This document shows positions 51,366 to 59,443 of a DNA stretch of 64,000 nt, in pieces (the first letter of the stretch is position 1; the number at the start of each line of letters is the position of its first letter). Location: NCBI RefSeq assembly GCF_001437055.1, contig NZ_JQBW01000010.1, positions 197,472 through 261,471 of the forward strand, given 5' to 3'. The DNA is from Limosilactobacillus secaliphilus (lineage in GTDB: Bacteria; Bacillota; Bacilli; Lactobacillales; Lactobacillaceae). A program made the translations under genes and the position numbers. A model generated the notes under the pieces. That model saw only the letters and a program-made list of their open reading frames with translations. It did not search any database and was not told the origin of the DNA.

Positions 51366-51917
51366 ATGTCTGTACTCACGTTTTCAGGGCCCCGCTTGAC
51401 CACCAGGCGGCTTACCCTGGCCGCAATGCTCTGCGGTCTGCAAGTAATTCTCGGTAAAATGGCGATTGGTGACCCTTCGTTGTTAAAGGTCGGCCTGGGC
51501 TTCATCGCGACCGCCCTCATCGGCTACTGTTTAGGCCCGTGGATCGGTGGCGGCGTGATGATCGTCAACGATATCATCAGCAACACCATCCTCAATACCG
51601 GGAACATGTTTTTCCCTGGTTTTACTCTTTCCGCCTTCATTTCGGGCGTCTTAGCCGGGATGTTTCTTTATGGTCAAACCGTCAGCTGGCAACGGATCTT
51701 CTGTTACGAATTTGTGCAGATCCTGGTCAGCAACGTCCTGCTCACGACCTTATGGATCTACATCATGTCATTGAGCGCCGGCAGCAATAGTCGGACCTTC
51801 AATGCACTGTTGATGTTGCGGCTGCCCAAGGAGGTCATTTCCTGGCCCATCCAGTCGTTGATCATTCTGCTGGTCTTAAGGGCCTTCAGTAAAACCAATC
51901 TGACACAACGCTTATAA
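51366..51917 (+). CDS. folT: Folate ECF transporter S component FolT
   Basis: A 183-residue membrane protein with about six helices. TRRLTLAAMLCGLQVILGK in helix 1 carries the alanine-rich face that docks to EcfT, and GPWIGGGVMIVNDIISNTIL, FPGFTLSAFISGVLAGMFLY match FolT proteins. It binds folate and works with the shared EcfA-A'-T module encoded elsewhere. It starts at ATG after AGGAGG. It is a single gene with its own riboswitch-like leader and terminator. Confidence 0.87.
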   Translation: MSVLTFSGPRLTTRRLTLAAMLCGLQVILGKMAIGDPSLLKVGLGFIATALIGYCLGPWIGGGVMIVNDIISNTILNTGNMFFPGFTLSAFISGVLAGMFLYGQTVSWQRIFCYEFVQILVSNVLLTTLWIYIMSLSAGSNSRTFNALLMLRLPKEVISWPIQSLIILLVLRAFSKTNLTQRL

Positions 51918-51922
51918 ACAAC

Positions 51923-51959
51923 AATGGGGTGCGCCTTTCAAGAGCCGCACCCCATTTTA
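51923..51959. terminator. Bidirectional terminator
   Basis: AATGGGGTGCG and CGCACCCCATT form the stem, followed by TTATT, between convergent folT and the DHA2 gene. Confidence 0.85.
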
Positions 51960-53336
51960 TTATTCGTGTTTGAACTCTTCGCGGTTGGTCCGGAAGAATT
52001 GACTGATGATCAATGCCACTGACAGGATGGCGAAACAAGTGAGGAAACCGGACTGAATCCCAATTTCCGACGTGCCCAGATGATGCTCGTGGTCAATCAG
52101 GTTGACGACCGCCACGACAAAGGCCATCCCGAAGCTGGCGGCCACCTGCCGGGTAGTGGAGAAGGTGGCCACGCCATCAGGCAGCTCTTCTTTCGGCAGG
52201 ATTGCCAGTGCTTCGGTCTGTAACGGGATCAACATGGAAACAATGCCAACTTGGCGCACCCATTGCCAGGTTGCCGCAAAAACGGCCCCGCTGTGGACAC
52301 CGACAAACGCCTGCATTGCCGTCCCAAACATGTCAACCAACAGACCGAAAGTGACCATCGCCCGGATTGGAATCTTATCAAACAGACGTCCGCTCCATGG
52401 CGACAGGATCCCGGTCGAGATGGCCCCCGGCAAGATGACCAAGCCGGAAATGAAGGGGCTCTCGCCCATGACGTTTTGAATCAAGAGCGGCAGCAAGATC
52501 GTGTTTCCATACATGGTTGAGACCAGCAAGCAGTTGACAACGATGGCGATCGTAAACTGCTTGTAGGTGAAGATCCGCAAGTTGATGAAAGGATGGTCGC
52601 TGTGCCACTGGGTAACACCGAAAATGACCAGGAAGAAGAGACCCACCAGCATGGATCCGGCAACGGCCCAGGACAAGAACTTGGCCGTCCCTAAGTTAGA
52701 GAAGCTGTTCAACAGGAACCACATCCCCAAAGACGAAGTGATCAAACCGGTCGTGTTGAACTGCGGGTAATCACCGACTTTCAGCCCCGGCATGAAGAAG
52801 AAGGACAACAGCAAGGTGATCAAGATAAACGGCAAGACCAAGAGGAAGAGGTAGCGCCAGCTGAAGAAGTCCAGAATCAAACCGGCAACGGACGGGCCAA
52901 TGATGGGCGAAAAGTTGAAAGCCAGGCCGACAATCCCCATGACCTGCCCTTGGTGACCAACGCTGGCATACTTCATCGCCATGACGTTGACCAGCGGCAT
53001 CATGATTCCGGAGCCGATCGCCTGTACCATCCGTCCAGCAACGATCAGGTGAAAGGTCGGGGCCAGTGCACCCATGATGGTTCCTAAACCGAAAATGGCC
53101 GTAAACGAAATGAAGAGCCAACGGTAGGAGTAGCGCTTGATCAGGTAGGCCGAGACTGGGATCATCAGCGCGTTGACCAGCATGTAACCGTTGCTGACCC
53201 ACTGCACCTGTGATGACGAAATGTGGAATGCCTGCATAAAGGTCGGCAGAGCAATGTTCATCATGGTGGAACACATGATCCCAAAGAAGGTCCCCAAGAT
53301 CATGATGCCTAAGACTAGTTTTTGTTTCCGTGTCAT
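51960..53336 (-). CDS. DHA2-family multidrug MFS exporter
   Basis: A 458-residue, 14-helix antiporter. MMNIALPTFMQAFHISSSQVQWVSNGYMLVNALMIPVSAYLIKRYSYR spans TM1-2 and motif A, and VGLAFNFSPIIGPSVAGLILD is motif C. The start was moved to the ATG at 53334-53336: the longer frame begins in the -10 box (TATAAT) of its own promoter and overlaps GGAGG. It is similar in plan to the exporter at 23.5 kb. The substrate is unknown. Confidence 0.87.
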   Translation of the reverse strand: MTRKQKLVLGIMILGTFFGIMCSTMMNIALPTFMQAFHISSSQVQWVSNGYMLVNALMIPVSAYLIKRYSYRWLFISFTAIFGLGTIMGALAPTFHLIVAGRMVQAIGSGIMMPLVNVMAMKYASVGHQGQVMGIVGLAFNFSPIIGPSVAGLILDFFSWRYLFLLVLPFILITLLLSFFFMPGLKVGDYPQFNTTGLITSSLGMWFLLNSFSNLGTAKFLSWAVAGSMLVGLFFLVIFGVTQWHSDHPFINLRIFTYKQFTIAIVVNCLLVSTMYGNTILLPLLIQNVMGESPFISGLVILPGAISTGILSPWSGRLFDKIPIRAMVTFGLLVDMFGTAMQAFVGVHSGAVFAATWQWVRQVGIVSMLIPLQTEALAILPKEELPDGVATFSTTRQVAASFGMAFVVAVVNLIDHEHHLGTSEIGIQSGFLTCFAILSVALIISQFFRTNREEFKHE

Positions 53337-53568
53337 TTCTTCCCTATTTCCTCCACTCAATAATGTGCTTATTATAGACCTCAATTGAGCAATTAAAAGC
53401 GGTCCTGGCCTATTTTCAACTTAATAAAATGAGGAAGATGTGCGCAATTATGAGAGTCGGCACCCTCTGAAGGCTATGAAAATAAGTATTACCATCTTTT
53501 TTATGAAATTAATAGATTTTTTGCTTATTTTCTGAGATTTTTTCTAATAATGGTGCTACAATACGAAA
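53337..53568. other. AT-rich gene-free stretch upstream of the candidate small RNA
   Basis: Contains the leftward promoter of the DHA2 gene and AT-rich sequence. A 19-codon hydrophobic frame (53476-53535) is present but its ribosome binding site is too close to the ATG. Nothing else can be supported. Confidence 0.4.
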
Positions 53569-53703
53569 CCAAAGCCAGATAGCGAGCTACTCACAAGAAG
53601 CTACCTGTCTTTACCTCAACGAAACTCAACCTTTAGTCATGTCCGGATGAGTTTCCATATCTCATTTCTAACTAGGGACTTGCCAGCTGGCGGGTCCTTT
53701 TTT
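53569..53703 (+). ncRNA. Candidate small RNA of about 135 nt
   Basis: An extended -10 box TGCTACAAT (TACAAT at 53557-53562) precedes a segment with no convincing ORF but three hairpins: a GATAGC/GCTACCTGTC-type stem near 53577-53610, GAAACTC/GAGTTTC around a 21-nt loop (near 53620-53655), and a strong terminator with 10 paired bases (GGACTTGCCA/TGGCGGGTCC) followed by six T residues at 53676-53703. The neighbouring helicase gene has its own separate terminator. The -35 box is poor. It matches no RNA family I recognise. Confidence 0.5.
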
Positions 53704-53709
53704 GATGCC

Positions 53710-53746
53710 AAAACACCCATCGCACAACGCTGTGCAATGGGTGTTT
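53710..53746. terminator. Terminator of the helicase operon
   Basis: AAACACCCATCGCACA and TGTGCAATGGGTGTTT pair with one mismatch around ACGC. It ends 5 bp from the helicase stop codon; flanks are A/T-rich. Confidence 0.88.
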
Positions 53747-53750
53747 CATT

Positions 53751-55997
53751 TTATTGATGCAAACCAAGTTCAACCAGCTTGTGAACACATTGCCGCATGG
53801 TCTGAATGTCCAAAACGCCGGTAGCAAAGCCCTTCTGAACCAACTCGTCCGGCAGGTACTTGTCGTATTTGTCGAAATCTGGCACTTCGCCATCAAAGAC
53901 CAAGTCAAGCGGATCGAAGTCCTTATCCGCCTCTTCGGCCAGGATCTGATAAAACTCTTTTTCGCCAACGTCCATGGAGAACTCCATGAAGTATGGGCGC
54001 ACCGAATTGAAGCCGCGCAGGCCCAGTCGTTTGGCGCACTTCAGCCGTAACAGGCGTTCCAGAGCCAGGAAGGCATAAGTCCCGGTCCATGGGAAGAGGC
54101 ACCACATCTTGCCGCCCAAGTTGATCAGCGGCTTCTCCAACATGCCGCTGGCTTGAGCCGTTGCGCGGGCATCCCGCAGGCGGGCGGTCGCGTTCTTCAT
54201 CAAGTATGGGTAGTCTTGGCTTTCAACTAAGACCTTACGCATCCGCTCCAGGATCCGCGGGTGAATATCGCCGGGCACATCACCAAAGTAGGCTGGCACC
54301 CGCCCCTTAACTTGGTGGGCGTAAACCTGGTGGTGCTTGCGGTCAACATCTTCGACGACCCAGACCCGGCCGGCAATGGCGATCTTGTCCCCAACCGGCG
54401 GCGGTTTAACGATGGTCCCTAGTTCTTCGGATCCGGAATGGACACTGTATTCTTCGTTTTCGGCAAAGACCGCATAGAACTTAAAGTTGTTGGTAACCCG
54501 TTCACCGGCCAATCCTACGATCAGGCCGCCATTCTCGGTCCGTTCCAGTTGGTCAGTCTTCAAAAGGTGGCGGAGCAAAACCTTGTAGTCATCCGCGGTG
54601 ATGTTGTGGAAGTAGGACAAGGTCAGAACCTTAGAGGCCAGTTCAGCAGGAGTCATTTCACCACCCGCGGCCAACGTGCTCATGGTCTGGTGGTAGAGCA
54701 GGCTGTAGGGACGCCGGCCAGTCCGCGGCGGTTCCACAAATCGGTCTTCCAGATACAGCTGAATGATGGCAATCCCCTGAATCAGCGGCCAGGGGATCAA
54801 TTCCGGCAGCATGGCCCGTGATTCGGGGTGCTCTTCCCGCATGACCAGCCACATTTCCGGCGGGTTGCCCCGACGACCGGTCCGCCCCAGCCGTTGCAAG
54901 AAGCCGGTGACGGTAAACGGCGCGTCGATCTGAAAGGCCCGTTCCAAGCGGCCAATGTCGATCCCTAATTCCAGGGTGGCCGTGGCACAGGTCGTCATCA
55001 TCGAATCCTCGTCCTTCATGGCTTCCTCGGCGGTCTGACGAAAGGCCGTCGACAGGTTGCCGTGGTGGATCATGAAGCGGTCGGGTTCGTGATTAGCCTC
55101 GCAGTAGGAACGCAGGGCCTGACAGACGGCCTCGCACTCCTCCCGGCTATTGGTAAAGACCAAACACTTCTTGCCGCGCGTGTGTTCAAAAATGTAGGCC
55201 AAGCCGGGATCCGCCATCTGGGGCGCTTTGTCCGTCTTGGGCCCCAACATCGGCTGCACGGTCTTCGTGATGTTGGCGTTGTCACCCGCTTGCACCGGGT
55301 CCTTGTAGAAGTGCTCCATCGACAGGCGCCAGACCTCATGGGTGTCCTTGACCTTGGGCACCAGCGTTTTACGACCGCTACCGGCTGACAGGAATTTACC
55401 AGCCGCCGTGGGATCGCCAATCGTAGCAGACAAGCCGATTCGCCGGGGACGACAACCGGCCACCCGGGCCAAACGCTGGATCAGGCAGAAGGTTTGCCCG
55501 CCCCGGTCGCTCCGTAAGAACGAGTGCACTTCGTCAATCACAATGAAGCGGAGGTCGCCAAAGAGGCTGGGAATGTCCATGTGCTTGTTGATCATCAAGG
55601 ACTCCAGTGATTCCGGCGTGATCTGCAGGACACCACGCGGTTTACGCAGCAGCTTGCGTTTTTGCGACTGGGCCACGTCACCATGCCAGCGGGTCACCGG
55701 AATGTGGGGCTCCCGACACAGTTCACAGAGCCGACCGTATTGATCGTTAATCAACGCCTTCAAAGGTGCGATGTACAAGCAGCCGACCGAATCCGCGGGG
55801 TGCTCGTCCAACAAGGTGAGGATCGGGAAAAAGGCAGCTTCCGTCTTGCCAGAGGCAGTGGGTGCCGAAAGCAGGACGTTGTCATCACTATTGAAAATGG
55901 CTTCACCAGCGGCCTGCTGGATGCCCCGCAGCGATTGCCAGCCTTGTGAGTAGATGTAGTCTTGGATAAACGGCGCATACCGTGAGAAGACATCCAT
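53751..55997 (-). CDS. Lhr-like SF2 DEAD/DEAH-box helicase (BrxHI-related)
   Basis: A 748-residue ATP-dependent helicase. Motif I APTASGKTEA is at residues 45-54, motif Ia IAPLKALIND near 77, motif II DEVH at 155-158, motif III LSATIG near 189, motif V TATLELGIDIGR near 347 and motif VI QRLGRTGRRG near 373. The 350-residue C-terminal part has winged-helix and Lhr-core-like sequence but no nuclease motif. It is the last gene of a three-gene operon, 11 bp after the ATPase gene, with AGGAGGGG before the ATG. Related helicases (BrxHI) occur in type 2 BREX loci. Here it probably remodels DNA with its two partners. Confidence 0.88.
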   Translation of the reverse strand: MDVFSRYAPFIQDYIYSQGWQSLRGIQQAAGEAIFNSDDNVLLSAPTASGKTEAAFFPILTLLDEHPADSVGCLYIAPLKALINDQYGRLCELCREPHIPVTRWHGDVAQSQKRKLLRKPRGVLQITPESLESLMINKHMDIPSLFGDLRFIVIDEVHSFLRSDRGGQTFCLIQRLARVAGCRPRRIGLSATIGDPTAAGKFLSAGSGRKTLVPKVKDTHEVWRLSMEHFYKDPVQAGDNANITKTVQPMLGPKTDKAPQMADPGLAYIFEHTRGKKCLVFTNSREECEAVCQALRSYCEANHEPDRFMIHHGNLSTAFRQTAEEAMKDEDSMMTTCATATLELGIDIGRLERAFQIDAPFTVTGFLQRLGRTGRRGNPPEMWLVMREEHPESRAMLPELIPWPLIQGIAIIQLYLEDRFVEPPRTGRRPYSLLYHQTMSTLAAGGEMTPAELASKVLTLSYFHNITADDYKVLLRHLLKTDQLERTENGGLIVGLAGERVTNNFKFYAVFAENEEYSVHSGSEELGTIVKPPPVGDKIAIAGRVWVVEDVDRKHHQVYAHQVKGRVPAYFGDVPGDIHPRILERMRKVLVESQDYPYLMKNATARLRDARATAQASGMLEKPLINLGGKMWCLFPWTGTYAFLALERLLRLKCAKRLGLRGFNSVRPYFMEFSMDVGEKEFYQILAEEADKDFDPLDLVFDGEVPDFDKYDKYLPDELVQKGFATGVLDIQTMRQCVHKLVELGLHQ

Positions 55998-56008
55998 GTG
56001 CTCCCCTC

Positions 56009-57337
56009 CTAAATCTCAAATTCAGCGAATTGATCGTCACTCTTGTTCGATACCGCGTCGGACTGCGAGTAGTTGAATTGGTCCGACTTCAACAGTTTTT
56101 CAACCTTGGTGTCTGGGTGTTGCCACAGGATATCCAGCAATTCGATGAAGTCCCGGATAACCTCCCGTGGTGTGATGTTGGAACTGGCTCCGATCCGGCC
56201 ATACTCAATCTTGATGAAGGTGGCCAAGTCGTCCTCGGTAATCTTGCGCTGGTAGCCGTAGAGTTGGGCATGCATGTTGGCCAGCTTTTCGGTCAGGACC
56301 AACATTTCCTCGGCCGTGAGTGGTTCCAGCTTGATCACCGGCGCATACATGTCCTGGGCGCCTTCCTGGGCAAACTTTCCTTGGGCCAACCGTGAACGCA
56401 GAGCCTCGTATGAATAGACGCCACGCCGCCGGTCCTCAATGGCTTGCGGCGTGCCGCACATGATGATTCCCAAGTACTTGGCCTTGCCTTGCAGCGTGTC
56501 GTTGTACATGGTCAGAATCTTTTCGTAGTTGTACTGGCGGCTGATGCTGTTCGGAATCTTGGAAATGTTGACCAATTCATCGATCATAATCATCATGCCT
56601 TGGTAGCCCGCCTGTCTGAAGAAGGCCGCGAAGAGCTTCAAGTACTCGTACCAGTCGTCATCGTTAATGATGATGTTCACGCCAAGTTCCTTCTTGGCAT
56701 CCGTCTTACGGTCGTACTCACCCCGGAACCACTTGATGACTTTGGCCTTGGTCTCGTCATCACCGGTCACGTAGGCGTGGTAGTACATGTTGAGCAGCTT
56801 GGCAAAGTCGAAACCATGGACCAGTTCGTTTAAGGACGTGATTACCTTGTAGATCTCCTTGTCGACTGCCCCTTCAAAGGCCGGGTCGTCTGGAGAGAGG
56901 TTTTGCTTGGTGGCTACCTGGCTTTGGACGGAACTAATCCAGCGGTCCAAGACCAATGGCAAAGCCCCGCCTTCCGGACGCGTCTTGGTCGACAGATTCT
57001 GGACCAGTTCCCGGTAGGTGGCCAGGCCCTTGCCGTCGCCACCATGCAGCCGGCGTTCTGGCGACAGGTCCCCGTCAACAACAACAAAGCCCCGGTCCAT
57101 CACGTAGTTGCGGATGGTCTGCAGAAGGAAACTCTTCCCGGATCCGTAGCGGCCCATGATGAAGCGGAAGGACGCCCCACCTTGGCTGATAATGTCGACA
57201 TCGTGAAGCAGGGCCGCGATCTCGTCCTTACGACCAACCGTGATGTAAGGGAGGCCGATCCGCGGCACCACGCCACCTTTTAGGGAATTCAGCACGGTTT
57301 GTGCAATTCGTTTCGGTACCCGTTTAGCTTTGGGCAT
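56009..57337 (-). CDS. BrxD-like ATP-binding protein (DUF2791)
   Basis: A 442-residue P-loop ATPase. Walker A FIMGRYGSGKSFLLQ is at residues 59-73 and Walker B YQGMMIMIDELVNI at about 245-258; RRRGVYSYEALRSRLAQG carries a likely arginine finger; SSNITPREVIRDFIELLDIL is a conserved C-terminal box of the BrxD/DUF2791 family. The N-terminus is basic. The ATG at 57335-57337 was preferred over a GTG three codons upstream, since AGCAGG sits 8 nt before it. It overlaps the upstream gene by 14 bp and lies 11 bp before the helicase gene. BrxD is known from BREX phage-defence loci, but its activity is not established. Confidence 0.87.
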   Translation of the reverse strand: MPKAKRVPKRIAQTVLNSLKGGVVPRIGLPYITVGRKDEIAALLHDVDIISQGGASFRFIMGRYGSGKSFLLQTIRNYVMDRGFVVVDGDLSPERRLHGGDGKGLATYRELVQNLSTKTRPEGGALPLVLDRWISSVQSQVATKQNLSPDDPAFEGAVDKEIYKVITSLNELVHGFDFAKLLNMYYHAYVTGDDETKAKVIKWFRGEYDRKTDAKKELGVNIIINDDDWYEYLKLFAAFFRQAGYQGMMIMIDELVNISKIPNSISRQYNYEKILTMYNDTLQGKAKYLGIIMCGTPQAIEDRRRGVYSYEALRSRLAQGKFAQEGAQDMYAPVIKLEPLTAEEMLVLTEKLANMHAQLYGYQRKITEDDLATFIKIEYGRIGASSNITPREVIRDFIELLDILWQHPDTKVEKLLKSDQFNYSQSDAVSNKSDDQFAEFEI

Positions 57338-59288
57338 TTGATTCACCTGCTTTCAAGATTTCTTCTAAGTCTGGGCGATAATCGTCAACGATCGCTGGTT
57401 GACCCTGATCATTGAATTCAATGACCGTATCGCCGATTTCATCCATCATCTTATCATTAATTGAGTCGGCTAAAATGCTGGCCATCAAGTGGTGGCTGCG
57501 CACATAGTCCTGCCAGGGCTGGCCCTTCAACAAGTGCGTCAAGAAGTACTGCTCATCCGCCGACAAGTTCAATTGACTGTCCTCATCGTCATCCGCCAGC
57601 GATGGTGTCAGATCAACTGACGGCTGTTCGACCGACTCTTCATTAACTGGCTCTTCGTCTAGCGGTTCTTGACTGGCAGCCGGCGTTGGCTCCACCGCTG
57701 ATTGACTGGCCGCGTTAACCGTTTCCTCTGCTTCGGCGGCCCGTTCCTCTTCGGTCAACAGGCTTTCTTTAGTTTCGCTGGCATCGTCACGGATCTTTTG
57801 CAAGTGGGCGTGACTGAGATCCAGCTTCGGTCGCCGGGCAATGATTCGTTCTTCGCGGTACTGCTTCAATGCCTGCTTGATCGCCGCCAACTCATAGTCT
57901 GGCACTTCTTGTGGCTTCAACGGCCGACCCGCGTGCGTTGCCTGCCGGATTAGGCGGTCAATCTCGTGGAGCAGGTGGTTGATCTTCTGCCGCCGCCCCT
58001 TGACTGGGGTGAAGGACTGCCGCCGCCAGCGTCCCCACTGGCAAACATACTTGCGGACGGGGTCGATTGCATATTCGTCGGTCCGTACCTTCTGCCGGTC
58101 ATAGAACACGGCGTTGCCAAACAGACGAACCTGGACTTCACCGCGCCAGCCGAGCAGGTTCTGAATGATGTTCACCTGGGTCTGCTTTAGGAGGTCGTTC
58201 CAGGTCAACTGGACAATCCGGTACACGGCATCCGGTCGGTCCTTCATCAACGGGCACTTCTCCAAATGATAGGAAGCCAGTGATGACAAGGCCTGATATA
58301 CAACATCGTCTTTGTCATCTCTGGGCGCCTGCAAAACTTCGTAGGCATGGTCAACCTTCATGTCGTCACCGAATTCAGCCTGCCGTTCCTCTTCGCCCAT
58401 CTGGTAATAGACCACGTAGTCCTTACGCCACTGAGCCACGTATTTCAGCATCTGCTCATCCGCATAGTTGGCATACTGCTGGGAAAACGCCGCCAGCTTC
58501 TGGTAGCCGTCTTCAGTCGAGGACACGCCAATCTGGTTCAAGAGCTCATACAAATAGACGTAAACAAAGGACGTCGGCGCCTTCTCGATCTTGCCCTGAC
58601 GAAATTTCGTCCGCCAGGTGAAGTAGCCACGCAACTGGCCGATGCTCATATCGTGATAGGTCGGGTAGAAATGGCGAAAGTCGCCAAGGTATTCGTAATC
58701 ATCGGTATAGTCGGCCATGAGCTGCCCTTGCGCATAGAAGTTCTGGTTGCGCCCTTCCAATGGCGGCAAGGTGTAGTCGTACTTGCTGCGCATCTTCTTG
58801 ATTGCGGCCGGAATCTCTGGGTGCTGGATCTGCTGCCGATGGGTTGGCTTGGGTAAGGGCCGGTCAGTGTAGCCATCGTCATCCTTGGCAAACGGCGCTA
58901 CCTTGATCAGGTGTTCTTGTTCTGCGACCACCTGCGTCTTCCGTGCCCGGTCAAAGGCATGGTCCAGCGCCTGTTTGACCTGGTCAACTGGGGTCTGGTC
59001 ATCCAACTTCACGCTGACCCAAGAACCAGTCGCCATCCGGGTCGGGGCGTTGAAGATCCCCTGCTGGCGTAGCTTGGTCGCCCCGTCGCCGTAATTGATC
59101 TCCAAGAAGTTCTGCCGCCGATCTTCGGTGAGGTGGGTCACATCAGGATTGCGGCTGATGAGGAGGGCAAACCACTTGCCGGTGACCGGACAGATCAGCA
59201 CACAGTCATCCGGGAAGCGGCGCCACTTGTACTGGCCATCCACGCCGTATTGGTCTTTGACGTAACGCAAGACCTGCATCCGATCCAT
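57324..59288 (-). CDS. MmcQ/YjbR-like + TerB-N + TerB-C multidomain protein
   Basis: A 654-residue cytosolic protein, first in the helicase operon. Residues 1-115 match the MmcQ/YjbR DNA-binding-like fold (VLRYVKDQYGVDG, GKWFALLISRN, GSWVSVKLDDQTP). Residues about 165-380 are TerB-N: NFYAQGQLMADYTDDYEY, FYPTYHDMSIGQLRGYF, TWRTKFRQGKIEK and YVYLYELLNQIGVSS. An acidic, low-complexity stretch follows (about 510-570), then TerB-C (LSADEQYFLTHLLKG to INDKMMDEIGDTVIEF). The start ATG at 59288 is 7 nt after GGAGG. It likely serves as the DNA- or metal-sensing subunit for the ATPase and helicase; this is inferred from domains. Confidence 0.85.
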   Translation of the reverse strand: MDRMQVLRYVKDQYGVDGQYKWRRFPDDCVLICPVTGKWFALLISRNPDVTHLTEDRRQNFLEINYGDGATKLRQQGIFNAPTRMATGSWVSVKLDDQTPVDQVKQALDHAFDRARKTQVVAEQEHLIKVAPFAKDDDGYTDRPLPKPTHRQQIQHPEIPAAIKKMRSKYDYTLPPLEGRNQNFYAQGQLMADYTDDYEYLGDFRHFYPTYHDMSIGQLRGYFTWRTKFRQGKIEKAPTSFVYVYLYELLNQIGVSSTEDGYQKLAAFSQQYANYADEQMLKYVAQWRKDYVVYYQMGEEERQAEFGDDMKVDHAYEVLQAPRDDKDDVVYQALSSLASYHLEKCPLMKDRPDAVYRIVQLTWNDLLKQTQVNIIQNLLGWRGEVQVRLFGNAVFYDRQKVRTDEYAIDPVRKYVCQWGRWRRQSFTPVKGRRQKINHLLHEIDRLIRQATHAGRPLKPQEVPDYELAAIKQALKQYREERIIARRPKLDLSHAHLQKIRDDASETKESLLTEEERAAEAEETVNAASQSAVEPTPAASQEPLDEEPVNEESVEQPSVDLTPSLADDDEDSQLNLSADEQYFLTHLLKGQPWQDYVRSHHLMASILADSINDKMMDEIGDTVIEFNDQGQPAIVDDYRPDLEEILKAGESNAQS

Positions 59289-59334
59289 GATTGCACCTCC
59301 CTCACCAGAATGTTTGTTCGTTTTCTGCTTTCTC

Positions 59335-59363
59335 ATTATAAACTGGCACCTGGTATTTTTAAA
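59335..59363 (-). promoter_or_regulatory. Putative promoter of the TerB-N/ATPase/helicase operon
   Basis: A minus-strand TATAAT (59335-59340) lies about 47 bp before the first start codon, with only a weak TTTAAA-like -35 region 17 bp away. It is the only promoter-like site found for the operon. Confidence 0.5.
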
Positions 59364-59387
59364 ATGATAACTGCACGGGTTCAGGAA

Positions 59388-59440
59388 CGAAAAAACGGGG
59401 CTGACCGCGACCATTTTGCCACGGCTGTCCCGTTTGCTAG
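59388..59440 (-). terminator. Terminator of the DHA2 gene at 59.4 kb
   Basis: On the minus strand AAACGGGACAGCCGTGG pairs with the CCGCGGTCAGCCCCGTTT-side arm (several GU or mismatch positions) and is followed by TTTTTTCG. Confidence 0.75.
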
Positions 59441-59443
59441 TTG

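Noticed and set aside
53476-53535. A 19-codon hydrophobic peptide frame (starts MKISITIFF) upstream of the candidate small RNA, like a type I toxin
   Set aside because: The AAGG motif is only 2 nt from the ATG, the area is AT-rich so hydrophobic frames arise by chance, and no antisense promoter opposite it was found.
53337-59414. Possibility that the TerB-N operon is a complete BREX or DISARM system
   Set aside because: No PglZ, PglX/BrxX methylase, BrxC, DrmA/B/C or nuclease gene lies on either side within the window; only the BrxD-like and BrxHI-like relatives are present.
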